64,000 bases of DNA from Epinephelus fuscoguttatus. Lineage: Eukaryota > Chordata > Actinopteri > Perciformes > Serranidae. Position 1 is the stretch's first letter. Every line of letters begins with the position of its first letter. The notes below the pieces were generated by a model. That model worked only from the letters and a program-made list of their open reading frames with translations. It was not told the DNA's origin and did not search any database. A program made the position numbers and the translations under genes. Below, piece by piece: positions 1 through 34,900 of the stretch. The stretch covers positions 35,270,043 to 35,334,042 of the forward strand of contig NC_064754.1 of the NCBI RefSeq assembly GCF_011397635.1. The letters run 5' to 3'.

Positions 1-66
1 ATTAATGTTTCAGTCATGTTTTTGAATGACATCATCTTGTTTTCTCATCTCCAGCACTCTGACAGG

Positions 67-18936
<18,870 letters not shown>

Positions 18937-21400
18937 TCTCCAGGCTGCTGCTGATGTGGCTGTGCTACTGATCCACTGTCTTCTAGCCAATGACCGGGTC
19001 AGCTGTTTCCAGGTCAGCTCAGTGGCCTTTAAGAATGTGGTAATTATGGTTATTATTTGATCACCAAGGGAAGGAAGGACCTGATCATAGCCAATGTGAA
19101 TGGAACTGACTCAGTCTTTTCCCCTCAGCCTGCTGACTTGCTTACTGTACTGTAGAACTTCACTCAACCTTTGTAATCCTCAGTCAGGCCTGGCACTACC
19201 TAGCATGTTAATTTGCTAATAGGCTCGCAGATCCTCAGAATGAGAGGACAGGAAAAGACACTCAGGACGACGAAACTACACAAAGCTGGGTGAACCCAAA
19301 GGAAACAATCTACAGAGCAAGACACTGTCTGGTTGCCTCAGTTCACAGTCAGTGTAAAGAAGCCAAATGAACCCTACTGGCCCTTCTATCACTTTTCCCC
19401 TTATGGACCGACAACCAGCCGAGATGAAAAGGAAGACTGATGCCATGGTGGGTCATCAGGTATCTTTTGGCCCAGTTAACTGAGATACATCAAATGCCTC
19501 CTGTCAGTAATTCATGTTTTCAGTAACACTGGGTTTAACACTACAAACGCTGTCTTTCACTTCTGCTGCTTCTGTATGTTCTAACAGTTGTGAAGTACTT
19601 TAAGAGTTAAAAACTGTTTTATATCTTCCCTCTTTTGTATGTATGCACTTGGCATGTCTTTGGAGCAGTGAAATGTTATGCTAAAGGTAACAAGGTGTTG
19701 CAAGTATTAACTGTGCAGCTGGAATAGTTCAAAATATCAGTGGTCAACTAAGGTAAGATTTCTATCTAGAACCACTTGTTGCCTTAAACAGATTATGCCA
19801 TTTTACAGAGATGCCTCATTTTACTTTGTATACTGCTCGTGATCAACTTCCTGAATGCTGATGAACACATTTCTGGCCCGAAACCTACCAAAGCAACGAC
19901 ACATGCTGCTTACATATGCATGATCATCTTTGAAATCCCTTTGTTTTCTGTACGTCACTGCCACAAACACACGTTCTCAGTCAAGTTCTGCGTATAATAT
20001 CTCATATTTTTCCGCTAACGCGGTGGTGCCTCAACCATTTTTGTATATTTACTCTGAAAACAATAATGAAAATTTAGGAGTTTATTCCAGGAGTGATTAT
20101 CTACACAGGCATTTTTTGTTACATCAAAGTAAGTTTTGTACTGTATTTTCTGACTCTGTGAAAGCAGCCATAGGATCACAAGATGTCATTTATGTTTCAC
20201 CTGAGCCTTAATATGCTTGTGAAATATAACGTAAGGCTTTGTTTCATCATATACTTGTTGACAGTTTAAGAAAAATGATTTTAAACTGTAGTGTTGCCGC
20301 AGTCATAGGATTTTCCTCAGACACATTCAGACCAAACCTGGACAAAGTCTTGCCGTCTACATATACACTTTTTCCACTTTTCTTTTTGTCTCAACGCTAG
20401 CAGCTGGCCCATGTGAAAACTTTAGAACCAGTTTGATATAAGACAAACACATGACCAGTAAACTGAATTTCACCAGGTGTCACACTTGAAACATAACAAC
20501 ACTGTGTACCACTAGTGTCTGACTACCATGTAGCATCTCGTAACATCGGAGCTGTAGGTCTAAACTGAAAGCATTAAGTATGCACACCTGTTACGTCATG
20601 TAAGCAAACAGTGTAGCTATCAGCTGTACGCTCGAGATCTGAAAACGTAACCACACATAATGATAAATACTGGTTCAGCCAGGTGGTATAAAATCAAACT
20701 GGTTTAAGCTCTTACACCACACCGGACAAACAAACCGGATATTGACCCAATTCTTGTGATAAGTGTATTTCGGAAGTTTCAACACCGAAAGTGTGAAAGA
20801 CTTCCTCCATGGGTTCCTGGCATTGTCTACGATTTGGTTTGCTGTTGTGATTCTGGCATGTGTTGACCCCAGCTGTAGGAAAGCCCCCGTAATGCTTGTT
20901 GTGTGCAGGATTATGTGAGTTACTAAGTGAGTTATGAGATTACGCGAGTTTGTCTGTGGGGCTGACTCACTGATGATCTGGTGTTGTTGAGAACACAAGT
21001 TGTTAAATGCAGAATGGGCTGTATGTTGGACAATTCAAATGTTTAAATCAGTTTCACCACCACTGTATTTAGATTGTAAATGCCACTCATTGAAAACATA
21101 GGACACCCACTTTATTTTAGGAAACCTCTTTACTGTGCCTTTTGACATGTGAGTTTGATCTGCAACAACCCGCATCTTCAGTTCTGACTGTATGCAGCAG
21201 TTACACTGCCGTGTTTGCATTGGGACCAAATAATCTCACCCTTTTCTATTTATTGGAATAAAAAGGGAAAGTTTCAAATGAATTTCGGGTCATGTTCAAG
21301 GTACTGTTCTGTTTTGCTTCAGTTTTATATGTGAAAATCTCTGTGTTTTAACGCAGTCATGTCAAAATAAATGCCACTCTAGTAATAATAAGATAATGTG
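18937..21400 (+). other. rhbdf2 3' UTR (estimated end)
   Basis: After the stop codon at 18934-18936 no AATAAA appears for more than 2 kb. Candidate signals are at 21257-21262 and 21366-21371. The second is followed by a GT-rich stretch near 21395-21405, a plausible cleavage region. The end is inferred. aanat1 ends on the opposite strand about 0.6-0.9 kb further on, so the two genes are convergent. Confidence 0.5.
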
Positions 21401-22009
21401 TGTCAGAGAGAAGTTGATTTTGATTGATCAAAAGGATCCAAAACAGCTACTAAAGGGCCTTGAGACTGTTTTCACTGCTGTTTACATTCTTAAACATTAG
21501 TGTTTAAGCTAACAGGGACAAGAAATCCTTTATGGAGCTCTGTATAATTCTAAGAGTGCATCTATAATTCTGAAAGGGTGGGCGCTACGCTTCCGCAACA
21601 ATGCGCTCTTGTTATCAGCAGTAACCAAGTGCAGTACAGGATGGCGGCGATTAGCTAGCCAGTATGACACACACGTGCACTAACATGCGTGCACAGACAG
21701 ACTTTCTGCCACAACAAAGAACAGAGAAGCTAGAATGACAACACACGCAGGGAGCGGGATTTCATTCTCAGCTCAGGATGCTGTATCTTTACATAGTGAA
21801 TAGTTATTTACTGCTGTATTAATGCTCTGAATATCGTTGAGAGCTCCTTTAAATAAAATGTCAATTTGAACATCTGCACTTCTATGACAAGTGCGTAAAG
21901 TGCTACTGATGATCATGTGATATGATCGTAAGCTCCAGAACAGCTATCGAATGGACCTGGCACTGAGATTTTCTCAACAACTATTAAAATGAAAAGAGCT
22001 CAAAGCCGA

Positions 22010-23035
22010 CGTGCTAGAAAACAAAAGATTTATTATTTGAAGGACAAAACATTGTAAAAAAAACCCAAACAAACAAAAAAAACACTGGTCTTGATTAAAG
22101 ACTTTGGGAGGCAGAGGTGGTGACTGTCTACAAGGAGAAAGGCAACAGGAGACTATCAAGGAGACATTTTGACAGAACAAATATTTAAGATATATATATA
22201 TACTAAATAAACAACTGTATTTGTGATTATATGTCTACATACAACACTGATGAAAACAGACATGTTTGTTCAAGTTAATATATTGACCTATTATCTGATG
22301 TTTGATTGCTGATATCCCTCCCTTTGTATTTTTATTCCACAGTTTTTGAAGGTTAGCGCTTTCATTTGGCTCATTACTTCACAGTCGTTCTGTTGTCAGA
22401 GTTATAAACAGTGTAACATAAACAGTAATCTTCTAATGCTGCTGTTAAAGGCATGTTGTTAACACAAACCTATACAGGACTGAATACATTCATAACGGGC
22501 AGATACTGCTTTTAATGTCTAAAGAAAATTTCACGTTGGCTTCACAATGAGCCAGAAACCATGTTAAAGTGGTTAAATAACAAATATAAGACAGAGGGCA
22601 AAGACAGAAACAAGGCAGCTGCGTTCTATTGAATACAATAATACGTTCATGAAATAAAAATATTTTTTAAACAAATAATAATTTGTAATAACTTATTACA
22701 TTCTTCCAGGCTCTGCTCTAATGATTTTTTTTCTTAAACTGGCATTAAACTGCAGATCGTATATATAAGAAGTTTTCCACCACTCTTCCAGACAGCTGTT
22801 GTAGGCAGCTGGATGGCGGCTCTTTGTTCTCCGCTGTCTGCAGACTCACAGGCAGAATGCACACCTCACCACCTGCTGAACAAGTCTCATTCACAGATGA
22901 TGATTCCAAACGCTGCGCTGAGCACTCACGTACAGCAAAGCCGCTCAGACCTTCCCCTTAATTCTGTATCCAATAGTGGACGGGGGTCCCACCACCGCTG
23001 ATAGAATCCAGAATCCACATTAAGTCCTTCTGTCC
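22010..23035 (-). other. aanat1 3' UTR (estimated)
   Basis: Reading leftwards from the aanat1 stop, the first AATAAA on the minus strand is the complement of 22331-22336, with another at 22029-22034. Either could end the transcript. The sequence is AT-rich with no other feature. Confidence 0.4.
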
Positions 23036-25868
<2,833 letters not shown>

Positions 25869-26664
25869 TTAAACAATAAACATATTTAGTCAGGGTCAGG
25901 AGGGCTATTTGTGTGTTGAGAATTAACCTCGTCATGGCACCATCAGATCCTCAGCAGATTTGGATTTTACTGATCATGTGTTGGAGGTCTCACACCAGCA
26001 TGTGATGTTACCAAGCTGTTATCAAGAGTAACCTGAGGTATAACAGTCAATAAAGTCCCACACCTGTGTCACAGAGCGGAAGACAGCCGTGTTGATGGAA
26101 TTAGAAATACAGGAGCTCTTCTGATTGGTTAACCATTAATGTCACTGTCAATTAATGTCGTCACAGGGAGAGGACTGCTCTCTGGTGGTGTTGCCTAACT
26201 GGGACATCTTAATAAGGACTGGACTTACCAGTCTTCATGTGATTCCTCTGAGGGAGACTTTCCATTGTACCTGCAGGTTAAGTCGAGTCCACCGCGATTT
26301 TTCCACGCTTTATTTTCCAGAGGATTTCCAAGAGGATTACAGGACGTGTAGGAGTTTGTTTGTCACCTCTTGTTATGTTGAGAATTTCAAGAAGCCGCAG
26401 TTGTTGTCGTCTCTAACAAAACTTTACAAAACATTTCCATAAGGTGTATAACCCACTTTGTATAATGATAAAGGACCTCAGAGCAGAACTCAATTAATGA
26501 TTTAGGCTACTGCATTTGTCATGTGTTATCTTTATTCAGGAGTGGTCCAGTTAAGACAAACTGACACCATGAGCAGGTGAAGTACTTGTACTTGAATAAC
26601 ATCTCCAGATAAACACTCAGCTTAAATTGCATAAAGGGGGGATTTTTCCTTTAAAGCTCCCTCA

Positions 26665-26665
<1 letters not shown>

Positions 26666-26712
<47 letters not shown>
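26666..26712. repeat. (CA)n microsatellite
   Basis: About 23 uninterrupted CA units in the aanat1-ube2o intergenic region. Confidence 0.95.
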
Positions 26713-26715
<3 letters not shown>

Positions 26716-27137
26716 CTGCATTACTATGCAAATAAATGTCATTATAATATGTATATCATATATTCAATATAATAAAATATAACAATAGAAATATATTTAT
26801 CATTAATTGTACAATACTAAATAAACAATAAGGTAAAAAAAAAATACATGAACTAATAATTGTTCAGGGGACTCACCTAACCATGGATGGATTACTGAAC
26901 AAGTTTACCAGGCACGGGCTCAGGGGCCCAAAGTGTCAGGAGGGCCTGCAAAATGTCATTCAAATTGACAAATACCAACGAGGAAGAGACCCAAAATGAC
27001 CCCAACAGATGCGAAATAACTACAAAAACAAACCAAACGGAGACACAAATTGACTACAAAGAGACACAAAATGACCAAATATAACCCCCGATAAACTACT
27101 ACAGACACAAAACAACCACAAGCAGAAACCAAACCAC

Positions 27138-27477
27138 AAAAATCAGAATCAGAAATACTTTATTGATCCCCGGTTGGGAAATTGTGATCACAGTCACTCT
27201 GATGTAAAGCCTAGAGAACTACAGGAATAGAAATAGAAGTATAGAGTACAAAGTATGTATGAATATAAAAGAAAAATATCTGCAAAAAGCCAAAATATTA
27301 ACACTACTATGTAAAATATTTAGAAATATAAAATATGTATAATGTTCAGAGTATTTCAAATGTGTAAAAATATAAAGATATTTGCCTTATTGTACTTTAA
27401 ATTGTATAAAACTAGTATGTAAGTTAAAGATATTTTTAAAAATGTACAACTATATATATATATACACACACACACAC

Positions 27478-27521
<44 letters not shown>

Positions 27522-27790
27522 ATAAAGTGGGAAGAATACTGCACAGTTGAATTATTGCACCAATACAGTTAAGACAGCCATATAAAGAATTACTGTACCT
27601 TTCAGTCCCCAGTGTGCAGCTGAAATATAATGAATAAATGATGAAATTATAACTGCTGACAGGTGAATTCAGTCCAAGTGCCAATCTGTTGACACTGAGG
27701 GAGGAGCTGTGAAGTTCGATGGCCACAGGCAGGAATGACTTCCTGTGGCGCTCTGTGGTACATCTCTGGGGAATGAGTCTATTTCAGTCT
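27138..27790 (-). mobile_element. 5'-truncated non-LTR retrotransposon copy
   Basis: On the minus strand it ends ...gggatcaataaagtatttctgattctga, a recurrent 3' tail of fish LINEs. Upstream sequence (aggaagtcattcctgcctgtgg on the complement) fits a 3' UTR. No reverse-transcriptase frame remains. It contains a palindromic dinucleotide cluster. Confidence 0.5.
27450..27517. repeat. Palindromic (TA)n(CA)n(TA)n(TG)n cluster
   Basis: TA, CA, TA and TG runs follow one another so that the CA arm can pair with the TG arm around the central TA run, giving a potential hairpin or cruciform. Confidence 0.9.
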
Positions 27791-27963
27791 AAAAGATGTA
27801 TAATGACTATAGAGACACACAAAACAACAAAAATGAAGCAAAATCACCACAGAGTATGTTAATCTTGTTCCAGTGTAGAAGACGTGTTGGGGCCTTTTGC
27901 ATTTCTGTGCCCAGGGGCCCACTGTCTCATAATTTGCCCATGCAACTAACAGCACTTCATAAA

Positions 27964-28315
27964 CACTGATCAGCTAAAACATTAAAACCACTGGCAGGTG
28001 AAGCGAATAACACTGCTCATCTTGTTATGATGCAATGTTCTGCTGGGAAACCTTGGGTCCTGGCATTCATGTGGATACCACTTGATGCGTAGCACCCAGC
28101 CAAACACAGACCTAGTACACCCCTCTCATGGCCACGACACTTCTTGATGACAGTGCCCCCCCAAGCAGAACAATGCACCATGCCACACTGCAAAAACTGC
28201 CCAGGAATGGCTCGAAGAACGTGACAAAGAGCTCACTGCATCGACCTGGCCTCCAAAGTTCCCATGTCCCGATTTGATCAAGCATTCATGGGATGTGTTG
28301 GTACCCCAGATGTAC
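27964..28315 (+). pseudogene. Tc1-like transposon fossil, left copy
   Basis: It starts with a terminal-repeat-like CACTGATCAGC...ACATTAAAACCACTGGCAGGTGAAG. It then jumps (internal deletion about 28024) to the 3' part of a transposase gene: gcaatgttctgctgggaaacc (AMFCWET), then sequence matching the NAPCHTAK...EW and WPP...W DVL regions of a common fish Tc1-like family as I recall it. Frames are broken by stops and shifts. It abuts a second copy in opposite orientation. Confidence 0.7.
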
Positions 28316-28740
28316 CCCCCATCCATTGTGGGGCCATTTTTGAACAGATTCTGCTCTGACATGTCAAGGCATGGACACAGGACCTCAGGGGATGTCCTGT
28401 GGAGTCTGGTACCGGGGCACTGGCAGTGGACCGTTTGAGACTGGTCGCTTGTGAGGTAGGGTACTGGCATGTCCCATGGATGCTTGATCAGACTGGGGAT
28501 GTGGGGACTATGGAGGCCAGGTTGATGCCTTGCACTCTTTGTCATGTTTCTCGTGCCATTTCTGAGTAGTTTTGTGGTGAGGCATGGTTCATGCTCTGCT
28601 GGGGAGGGGGGCACTGCCATTGAGGAGTGTAATCGCCACGAGAAAGGGACTTGGTCCACAACGGTGTTTGGATTAGTGAAGTGCTTCAAGTGGTGTCCAC
28701 ATGAATGCCAGGACCAAAGATTTCCCAGCAGAACATTGCA
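28316..28740 (-). pseudogene. Tc1-like transposon fossil, right copy (inverted)
   Basis: Read on the minus strand from 28740 it repeats the left copy (tgcaatgttctgctgggaaa, atggcagtgcccccc, caacctggcctcca, gatcaagcatccatggga). It continues further to the transposase C-terminus (ccatgccttgacatgtcagag, compare PRRVRA). Its reading frame is degenerate. A 187-codon open stretch on this strand is a by-product. The junction with the left copy is about 28300-28330. Confidence 0.68.
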
Positions 28741-28763
28741 TTTAAACGAGATGGTCAGTATTA

Positions 28764-28850
28764 GATAGATAGATAGATAGATAGAACTTTATTCATCCCC
28801 AAAGGTAAGTTCAATTGTCCAGTAGCTCATAAAAAAACAACAACCACACT
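28764..28850 (-). mobile_element. LINE 3' tail with (GATA)n microsatellite
   Basis: The tagatagatagatagatag run (28764-28787) is followed by aactttattcatcccc. On the minus strand this reads as ...gggatgaataaagttctatctatc, the typical 3' end of a severely truncated fish non-LTR element. Confidence 0.5.
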
Positions 28851-28999
28851 TCCCCTCATAAACATAAATAGAAATTAAAAATTAAATTAAAATTAATTTA
28901 TTCTGAGGAAATCCATGTATGAGTTAGATTATAGTAAAATAAAGCCATTTATATCAGGGGGAATGTCAGAACCTGACTTGAACCAGTGCATCACAGATT

Positions 29000-29640
29000 A
29001 TGGCTCACACTGCCGCACAGTGGTGACAGGGGGTACTGCGTGATGACGCGCCCACACTGCGCTACTTACGCAGCCCTCCGTCGCGACGTAAACACGTGCA
29101 GTTCGCTGCTTCCAGGTTACGGTTTTTTTCATTCCACCGTCATCCTCGCGCTCTAGCATCACTCCCTGACAACAGCAGCGATGGCGGAGCCCGTAGCATC
29201 GGATGCGGCGGCCACAACGGACGCAGCAGAAGCGGCAGCATCCCCGACCCCGGGCCTCTCCCCCGCAGCCAGCCCGGGCTCGGAGCCTCCATCCATGGCT
29301 CTGTCTCCCACGGCGGACGGCTCCCAGCGGCTGCTCTTCTCCCACGACCTGGTCTCCGGGCGGTATCGCGGCTCAGTCCGGTTTGGCCTCGTACGGATGA
29401 TCCACGGCGAGGAGGATTTTAACTCAGACTCGGACCTCGATGATGGCGGAGGGAGAGGCGGTGGCGGTGGAGGAGGAGGAGGAGGTGGCGGAGGAGGAGG
29501 AGGACGAGTCCCGTGTGGTTCGGACACTGAGAGCGGTGTGGACACCCCGAGTCGGCCTCTCTGTAGGGGATTTGTCCGCGTCCAGTGGTACCCTGAAGGA
29601 GGAAAGCAGGACATCAGGGAGACAAAGGTACCTCACACCA
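29000..29640 (+). promoter_or_regulatory. CpG-rich promoter/first-exon island of ube2o
   Basis: CG dinucleotides are abundant here (gtcgcgacg, gatgacgcgccc, cgcgctctagc, ggatgcggcggcc) against a CG-poor surround. No TATA box is seen upstream of the ATG at 29181. This is typical of a housekeeping promoter, and the transcription start is not resolved. Confidence 0.65.
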
Positions 29641-31914
29641 GCTAATGTGTTAACTGTTTACACTGACACTCGGTCACTCCCTCAGCCTGACATGAGGGCT
29701 GCTCTGCTTTTAACCGCCTGTTGTGGGTTTATAGGAAGAGACGAGTCTACTCTCCAGCCTGTCAGGGATAAGGTTCACTTAATCCATCTGCCTAAAACGC
29801 ATAACCTAGCTCGCTAGCTGGCTAGCATTCAAGCACACATGCTAGCTAGCAGTTTAGCTCGTAGCCTCATGTCACTCAGCTGGTGCTGGCAGGCTGAGCA
29901 GGGCTGCTCCGCCTGATTGCATCCAGCCGCTGGTGCGACAGGTAGCAGCTCTCTGTGTGGAGGTGCAGCCACAGGGATTGGCAGGTGCAGGACCCTGCTA
30001 GGAACCGAACACCTATTGATTAGCTCATCCATGACTCCGTGTAGCTCCTCAGCTGGGTGTGACTTGGCCTGACACCAAACATTGTCAAACACTACAGGTT
30101 ATTTGATAGAGCAGCCGTTACTATTTACATAATGTCTCAGTTCCTCATTCAAAATACACGGGCATCATGTTTCAGGCCAGTCTGAGCTCACGCCTTCAGT
30201 GACAGACGGCTAACACAGATAAGCTCTCATTGGATTCACTGTGAACTTGTGATATCTTGTCAGTTTTTCCACAAATTGAAATTAGACTAAACCACATCTG
30301 AGCTGAAACAGTCAGTTAATTGGTTGGTCAGTCAGCTTGGAGACTAATTTGAATCATTCCCAGAGGAAAACACACAAAAGAATGAGCCAATTTCTTATTT
30401 GGAGATTACTAAATTCAGATCTGTTTCTCCTAAACCCCCCTCCTAAGAGAAATAAGGAGCAAATACATACATAATTAAAGTAGCAGGAGTTGTTTTGCTG
30501 TGCTCATAGGCTTCTCAGAGGTGTCTCAACTCTGAGAACAGATAAAATACACAAAGTTGAGACTTGAATTTGATCACTGAGACAAATTTCTGCAATTGTG
30601 GAGGCCCATTTATAAGCCGGTCAAGTTTAGTTTTGGATCTTACTATGATCTCAACAGCTGATTATATCAGACAAATACAGATTACTGCAGCGAGAGAGGA
30701 AAGAGAGTGCTTATATTAAATTAGGATCGGGCAGGCAGAAGAGGGCTGAATTTAAGAAGTATGAAGAAATGGTCAAATCTCATAATGATGTTACATTAAG
30801 CTCAGCTGTGTTTAGGAGAAACAGGCTGGACAAAGAAGAGATCTTATTTTGCATTTCCTTTCCCCTGGGCTAGTTTCAGTCCTACATTAATCCACGTCAT
30901 TTCTTCATTGTAATGGTCTTCAACTAATTATTGTATTGATTAATCTGCCTCTTCTTTTCTTGATTAATGCCAAAAACATGCCAAAGCCAAAGTTGACACC
31001 TTCACCTCCAACCAACAATCCAAAATCCAAACCTACTGTAGTAGCATACCAACACAACCAGTGAGTATTCACACCTATAAAGCTGGAACCAAGTGAATTT
31101 TTGGCATGTTTTCTTGACCAGTTGCAGGTGATCATAGTAGTACATTTAGGCTGGCTAGCCTGCAAACGCAGCAATAGTCAAAGCTTTTTTTTTTTTTTCT
31201 TCAAGAAGACGTTTTACTGAGTTATTGTAGTTGAAAGACCCATTCATTAACTTGGTTAACCTGCTTTTTGAGCAGCCGCGCTTCATTTCGGTCAAAAACC
31301 CATTGTTCTTCCACTGCAGTCTTGGCAACTCCGATTTAATTCATCAACGAACATGACAGGCGTCAATATTAAGGCAGTATCAAAGGCAGTGACAGCAGGG
31401 TAACTGCCAGTAAAAGACAGCTTCCTTTTGCTCCACTCGGAGACACAGTTGGATGTACTTTTAATGGATGTTTCATTGAACACTGCACTCAGAGTTGCAT
31501 CTGAATGAAATTTTAATTGATAAAGAAAAAGGAAATCTGCTGTCGTCCATACTCTCCAGGGCTTCTCTAGATTTCTCCTGGGCTTTGTGGAAAACACCCA
31601 CAGGGTTTAAAAGAGGACTGGTCTGGAAAAAGCTCATACAAACTTGTGTTAGAGACACAGGATGGGACCAGAAGAAACCTATTTCAGGGCCCACTGTTAC
31701 CTTGCTTTGTCTTTTGTGCTAAATGTTCTGGTCTGAGTGTCATTCAACGTCTGCCACAACAAAGGGTCTGTTAAACAATGAGGCTGATGTTTACACACCT
31801 CGTGGTCTGTTAATGCTGTGTCATTATTAGTCAGCGTCCCCAAATGATCTAGTGTGTGCCAGTGTGTGCATGTATGAATTTCATTCTGTAGTATTGTTGT
31901 TTTAGGTAGGTTTG

Positions 31915-31960
<46 letters not shown>

Positions 31961-34900
31961 TTTCTTGTTGGCTTATCTGCGTGCGCCACATGCCCTGTCT
32001 CAGCAGGCTCCGTCCTGGTTGCATATATCCTGAGAGCGTGGTGAAGATTCCAATCAATAATTCATGATTACTTCCTGCAGTATGCAAAGTTGCACATCTC
32101 TAAGATGATATTTCTACAAAATTTTGACTCATATTTATTCTGCAGCCGGCACCTCCACTTAGAACGTTTTCTCTCAGGGGCAATCAGTGGAGAAAAAAGT
32201 GCTGCTTAAAATCTGCCACATTTGTCAGGGTTTCTCCTGAGATCAATAAAACCAGCATTTTCCAAGCAAAACTAGGATTTTGACAGTGACAGCATAGCAG
32301 CAACCATTATGTGCAAATTATAAATTATCCAAAATGGGTAGCCAGCAGAATGTTTTAATTTTAATGCATGAAAATTGAGCCAGTTTAAAATCGCTCCTTG
32401 TAACGTTTTACCTCATCAAATTTCATTGTCTGTGTCTTTCTTGCACCAGAAGGATCTGTGAACACACATGTGCAACATTTCCTTTGTCCTTCACAACAAC
32501 CTGCATTGTGCACCAGGTTTTCCAGAAGTGGTGTGAGAATAAACAGAGGAGCCTAATGAAGATTTGTCAGCATGTATGATGCTCTGGTATTATTTTCGAG
32601 GCGAGCTGATTCAAAAGACATGTGACCAACTGTAGCTGACAAGGAAGTTTATCTGCGTCTCACAGACTCCCTAAAAACACAAACATCAGGACATCACACA
32701 ACAACCACACAAGACACACCCCACAGGAGATGGTCTGTTAGGAGGGGAGACGGCAGCACAATGGGGAGTGCAGCTTTTTGTGCTGCCGTCTTGTGTTGAT
32801 ATCCTGAGATGTGTGTTGTATAAAAGTCGTAATGTAGCGTCTCATGACTCTTCAGTGTGTGACGCTAAATGAAAAATGTTGCTTAATGAGCAGCTTGTTA
32901 ATTAGAAGTAATTTCATGTGGAAACAAAGAAATGATGCTTTGGCAAACTAAGAGGATAATCATTTGTTAACCTATTTGTCAGTATACACATAGCTTATCG
33001 TTGGGTTTTGAAAACTTTGATACTACAGCAGAAGCTAACGGTGGCCATTTTGAATACCCTGCTATTGCATTGCCTTTGCTCTCGTAGGAAAGACATTCAC
33101 CTTGGTTACCAGAAATTGTATTTCATAATATACTGTATTTATTGCTAGCAAGGTTATGTCACCATTCACATTTGAACCGAACCCAACAGTACTTTTTTTG
33201 ATACTTTACTCTCTCTGTAATAACAAAATTGTAAGTTTTGAACAAGCTGCAGGGTTGATGTCGTCTCTTGGTACTCCGTGCTGGTCAGCAAGCGACTCTG
33301 CTCCTTTGTTTTTCTGATCACACGTGGCCCTTATCTTCTGTCTGTCTGCTTGTGTGTGTCTGCTCTGATTCCATTTAGACATGATTGACAAATATGTGGA
33401 TTAAGTACATAATTTGAAATAAACCCAATTGATACCAGGCTATCTTTAAAATAAAATAGACCAGACGCTAAATCTATCACTGCAGATCACGAGCTGGCCA
33501 TTGAGATCCGTGCCGCGGGTGCTGAAAGGAAGTTAGTAATGCTTCCTGGTGCTTTGGTGTTTCATGGCACCTCTGCCTCCTGTGGGAACTGGTTCATTCT
33601 CACCCAGCTTATGCTATGGCTTTCAGAAATGGAAATTTGGTGCTGACTGATTTAACGTGAATCATACTCAGTAGTATCTAAGGCTGGGGGTCGTCGTTCG
33701 ATACCTTTTAAGGTATGGACTGAAATAACCCAGTACCACGTAGTCTTGAAACTGCTCCAGTCAAATGAGACGTGCATTCTATGCTTTTGGTACCCAGATC
33801 TAGAGAAGAAGACTATTTGTGTGGTCTTGCTCGCAGCAAATCACCGCAAGCATCCTTCAATTTAATGCAACATGTGATTGGCCCACCACCTCATCAGCTA
33901 CAACCCAAACAGTCTGTGGTGTGGTGAAGTCGAGCACAGTGTTTTCAAAGGAGGCTGGCAGTTTAGTATGCCGAGATGTCACCGAAATGTTCAAAAGTAC
34001 AGCTGCACTCCACACCTTTGGCATTTTAGACAACTGAACACTTCAAGTTCACATGATGATATCGAATCAAGTCGGAAAAAAAGTGATCTATTTGGTAGCA
34101 CTTTAAGGGCACTGGTATTGGTATCGTCATTTTTTTAAAACCATACCAAGCTGTAATTGGGTTGGTACCCTTGAAAATGCCGAGTTTGATACCCAACCCT
34201 AATGCTAGCATAAGATCAAGTCTACTTTGATAGAGGATTTTATTGGTACTGCTTACTTAAACATCTCTATAAGTTCAACATATTGTACCTTTTAGAAAAA
34301 ATGTGATTCTGTGATTGTCCTTCATGTACACACACTGACATGAGGGAAATGACATATTTACTTCAGTTCCTCTGAAGATTTGTGCTCTCACACAAATGCA
34401 CACACAGCCACACTGTCCTGCACGGCACTGTCATTGAACTGTAGTAACTGCAGGTCTACCTCCATGATCACATTTGCACAAACAGAGTACTTTTTGATCA
34501 GAGCTCGTGCAGCAGCTGCCATCTGTGATCACTTTCTGAGGCACTCAGTCATTGACTCTCAGACGAGCTCGTATTAGCAGCCTCTAAAGTGTGATAGGCT
34601 CAAGTTCCACAGTAGCCTTGAAATGGGAACATGTCTGCAGCTCACTACTTCACTCCAACACATCACATTTCTTGCTCCCTATGAAATCTTAATAACTATC
34701 TCCAGAGGAGGTGATGGGGCTCAGATCTGTATCTCAGTGCAGGTATGAACGAGGACACCTCAGTTGTTGTCAGCTGCACTGCCTTTGGTTTCACAGCGCG
34801 TCACTCAGGAACATGGCTGACTTATTTTCATTGCCTGCAGACGCAGTGATTACCTCTTCTTTTTTTCTGTGTGGTATACTTAGAGTGTATAGTGTCGTCA

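Larger units (their letters stand above)
26881..27944. mobile_element. MITE-like repeat with degenerate minisatellite, interrupted
   Basis: The left part (catggatgg, caggggccca) and the right part (tgggcccctg on the complement, then ccatg) look like diverged inverted ends. Between them lies a degenerate tandem series of about 20-bp units of the type gagacacaaaatgaccac (about 26980-27130, resuming about 27810-27850). A retroposon fragment (27138-27790) interrupts it. Assignment is tentative. Confidence 0.45.

Noticed and set aside
28126..28689. A 187-codon open frame on the minus strand between aanat1 and ube2o
   Set aside because: It runs through the inverted pair of decayed Tc1 fragments and out of frame with the transposase. 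It resembles no host protein and is a chance opening in repeat DNA.
29159..29614. A 151-codon open frame antisense to ube2o exon 1 with a poly-proline run
   Set aside because: It is the complement of the glycine-coding CpG island. The sense frame matches UBE2O.
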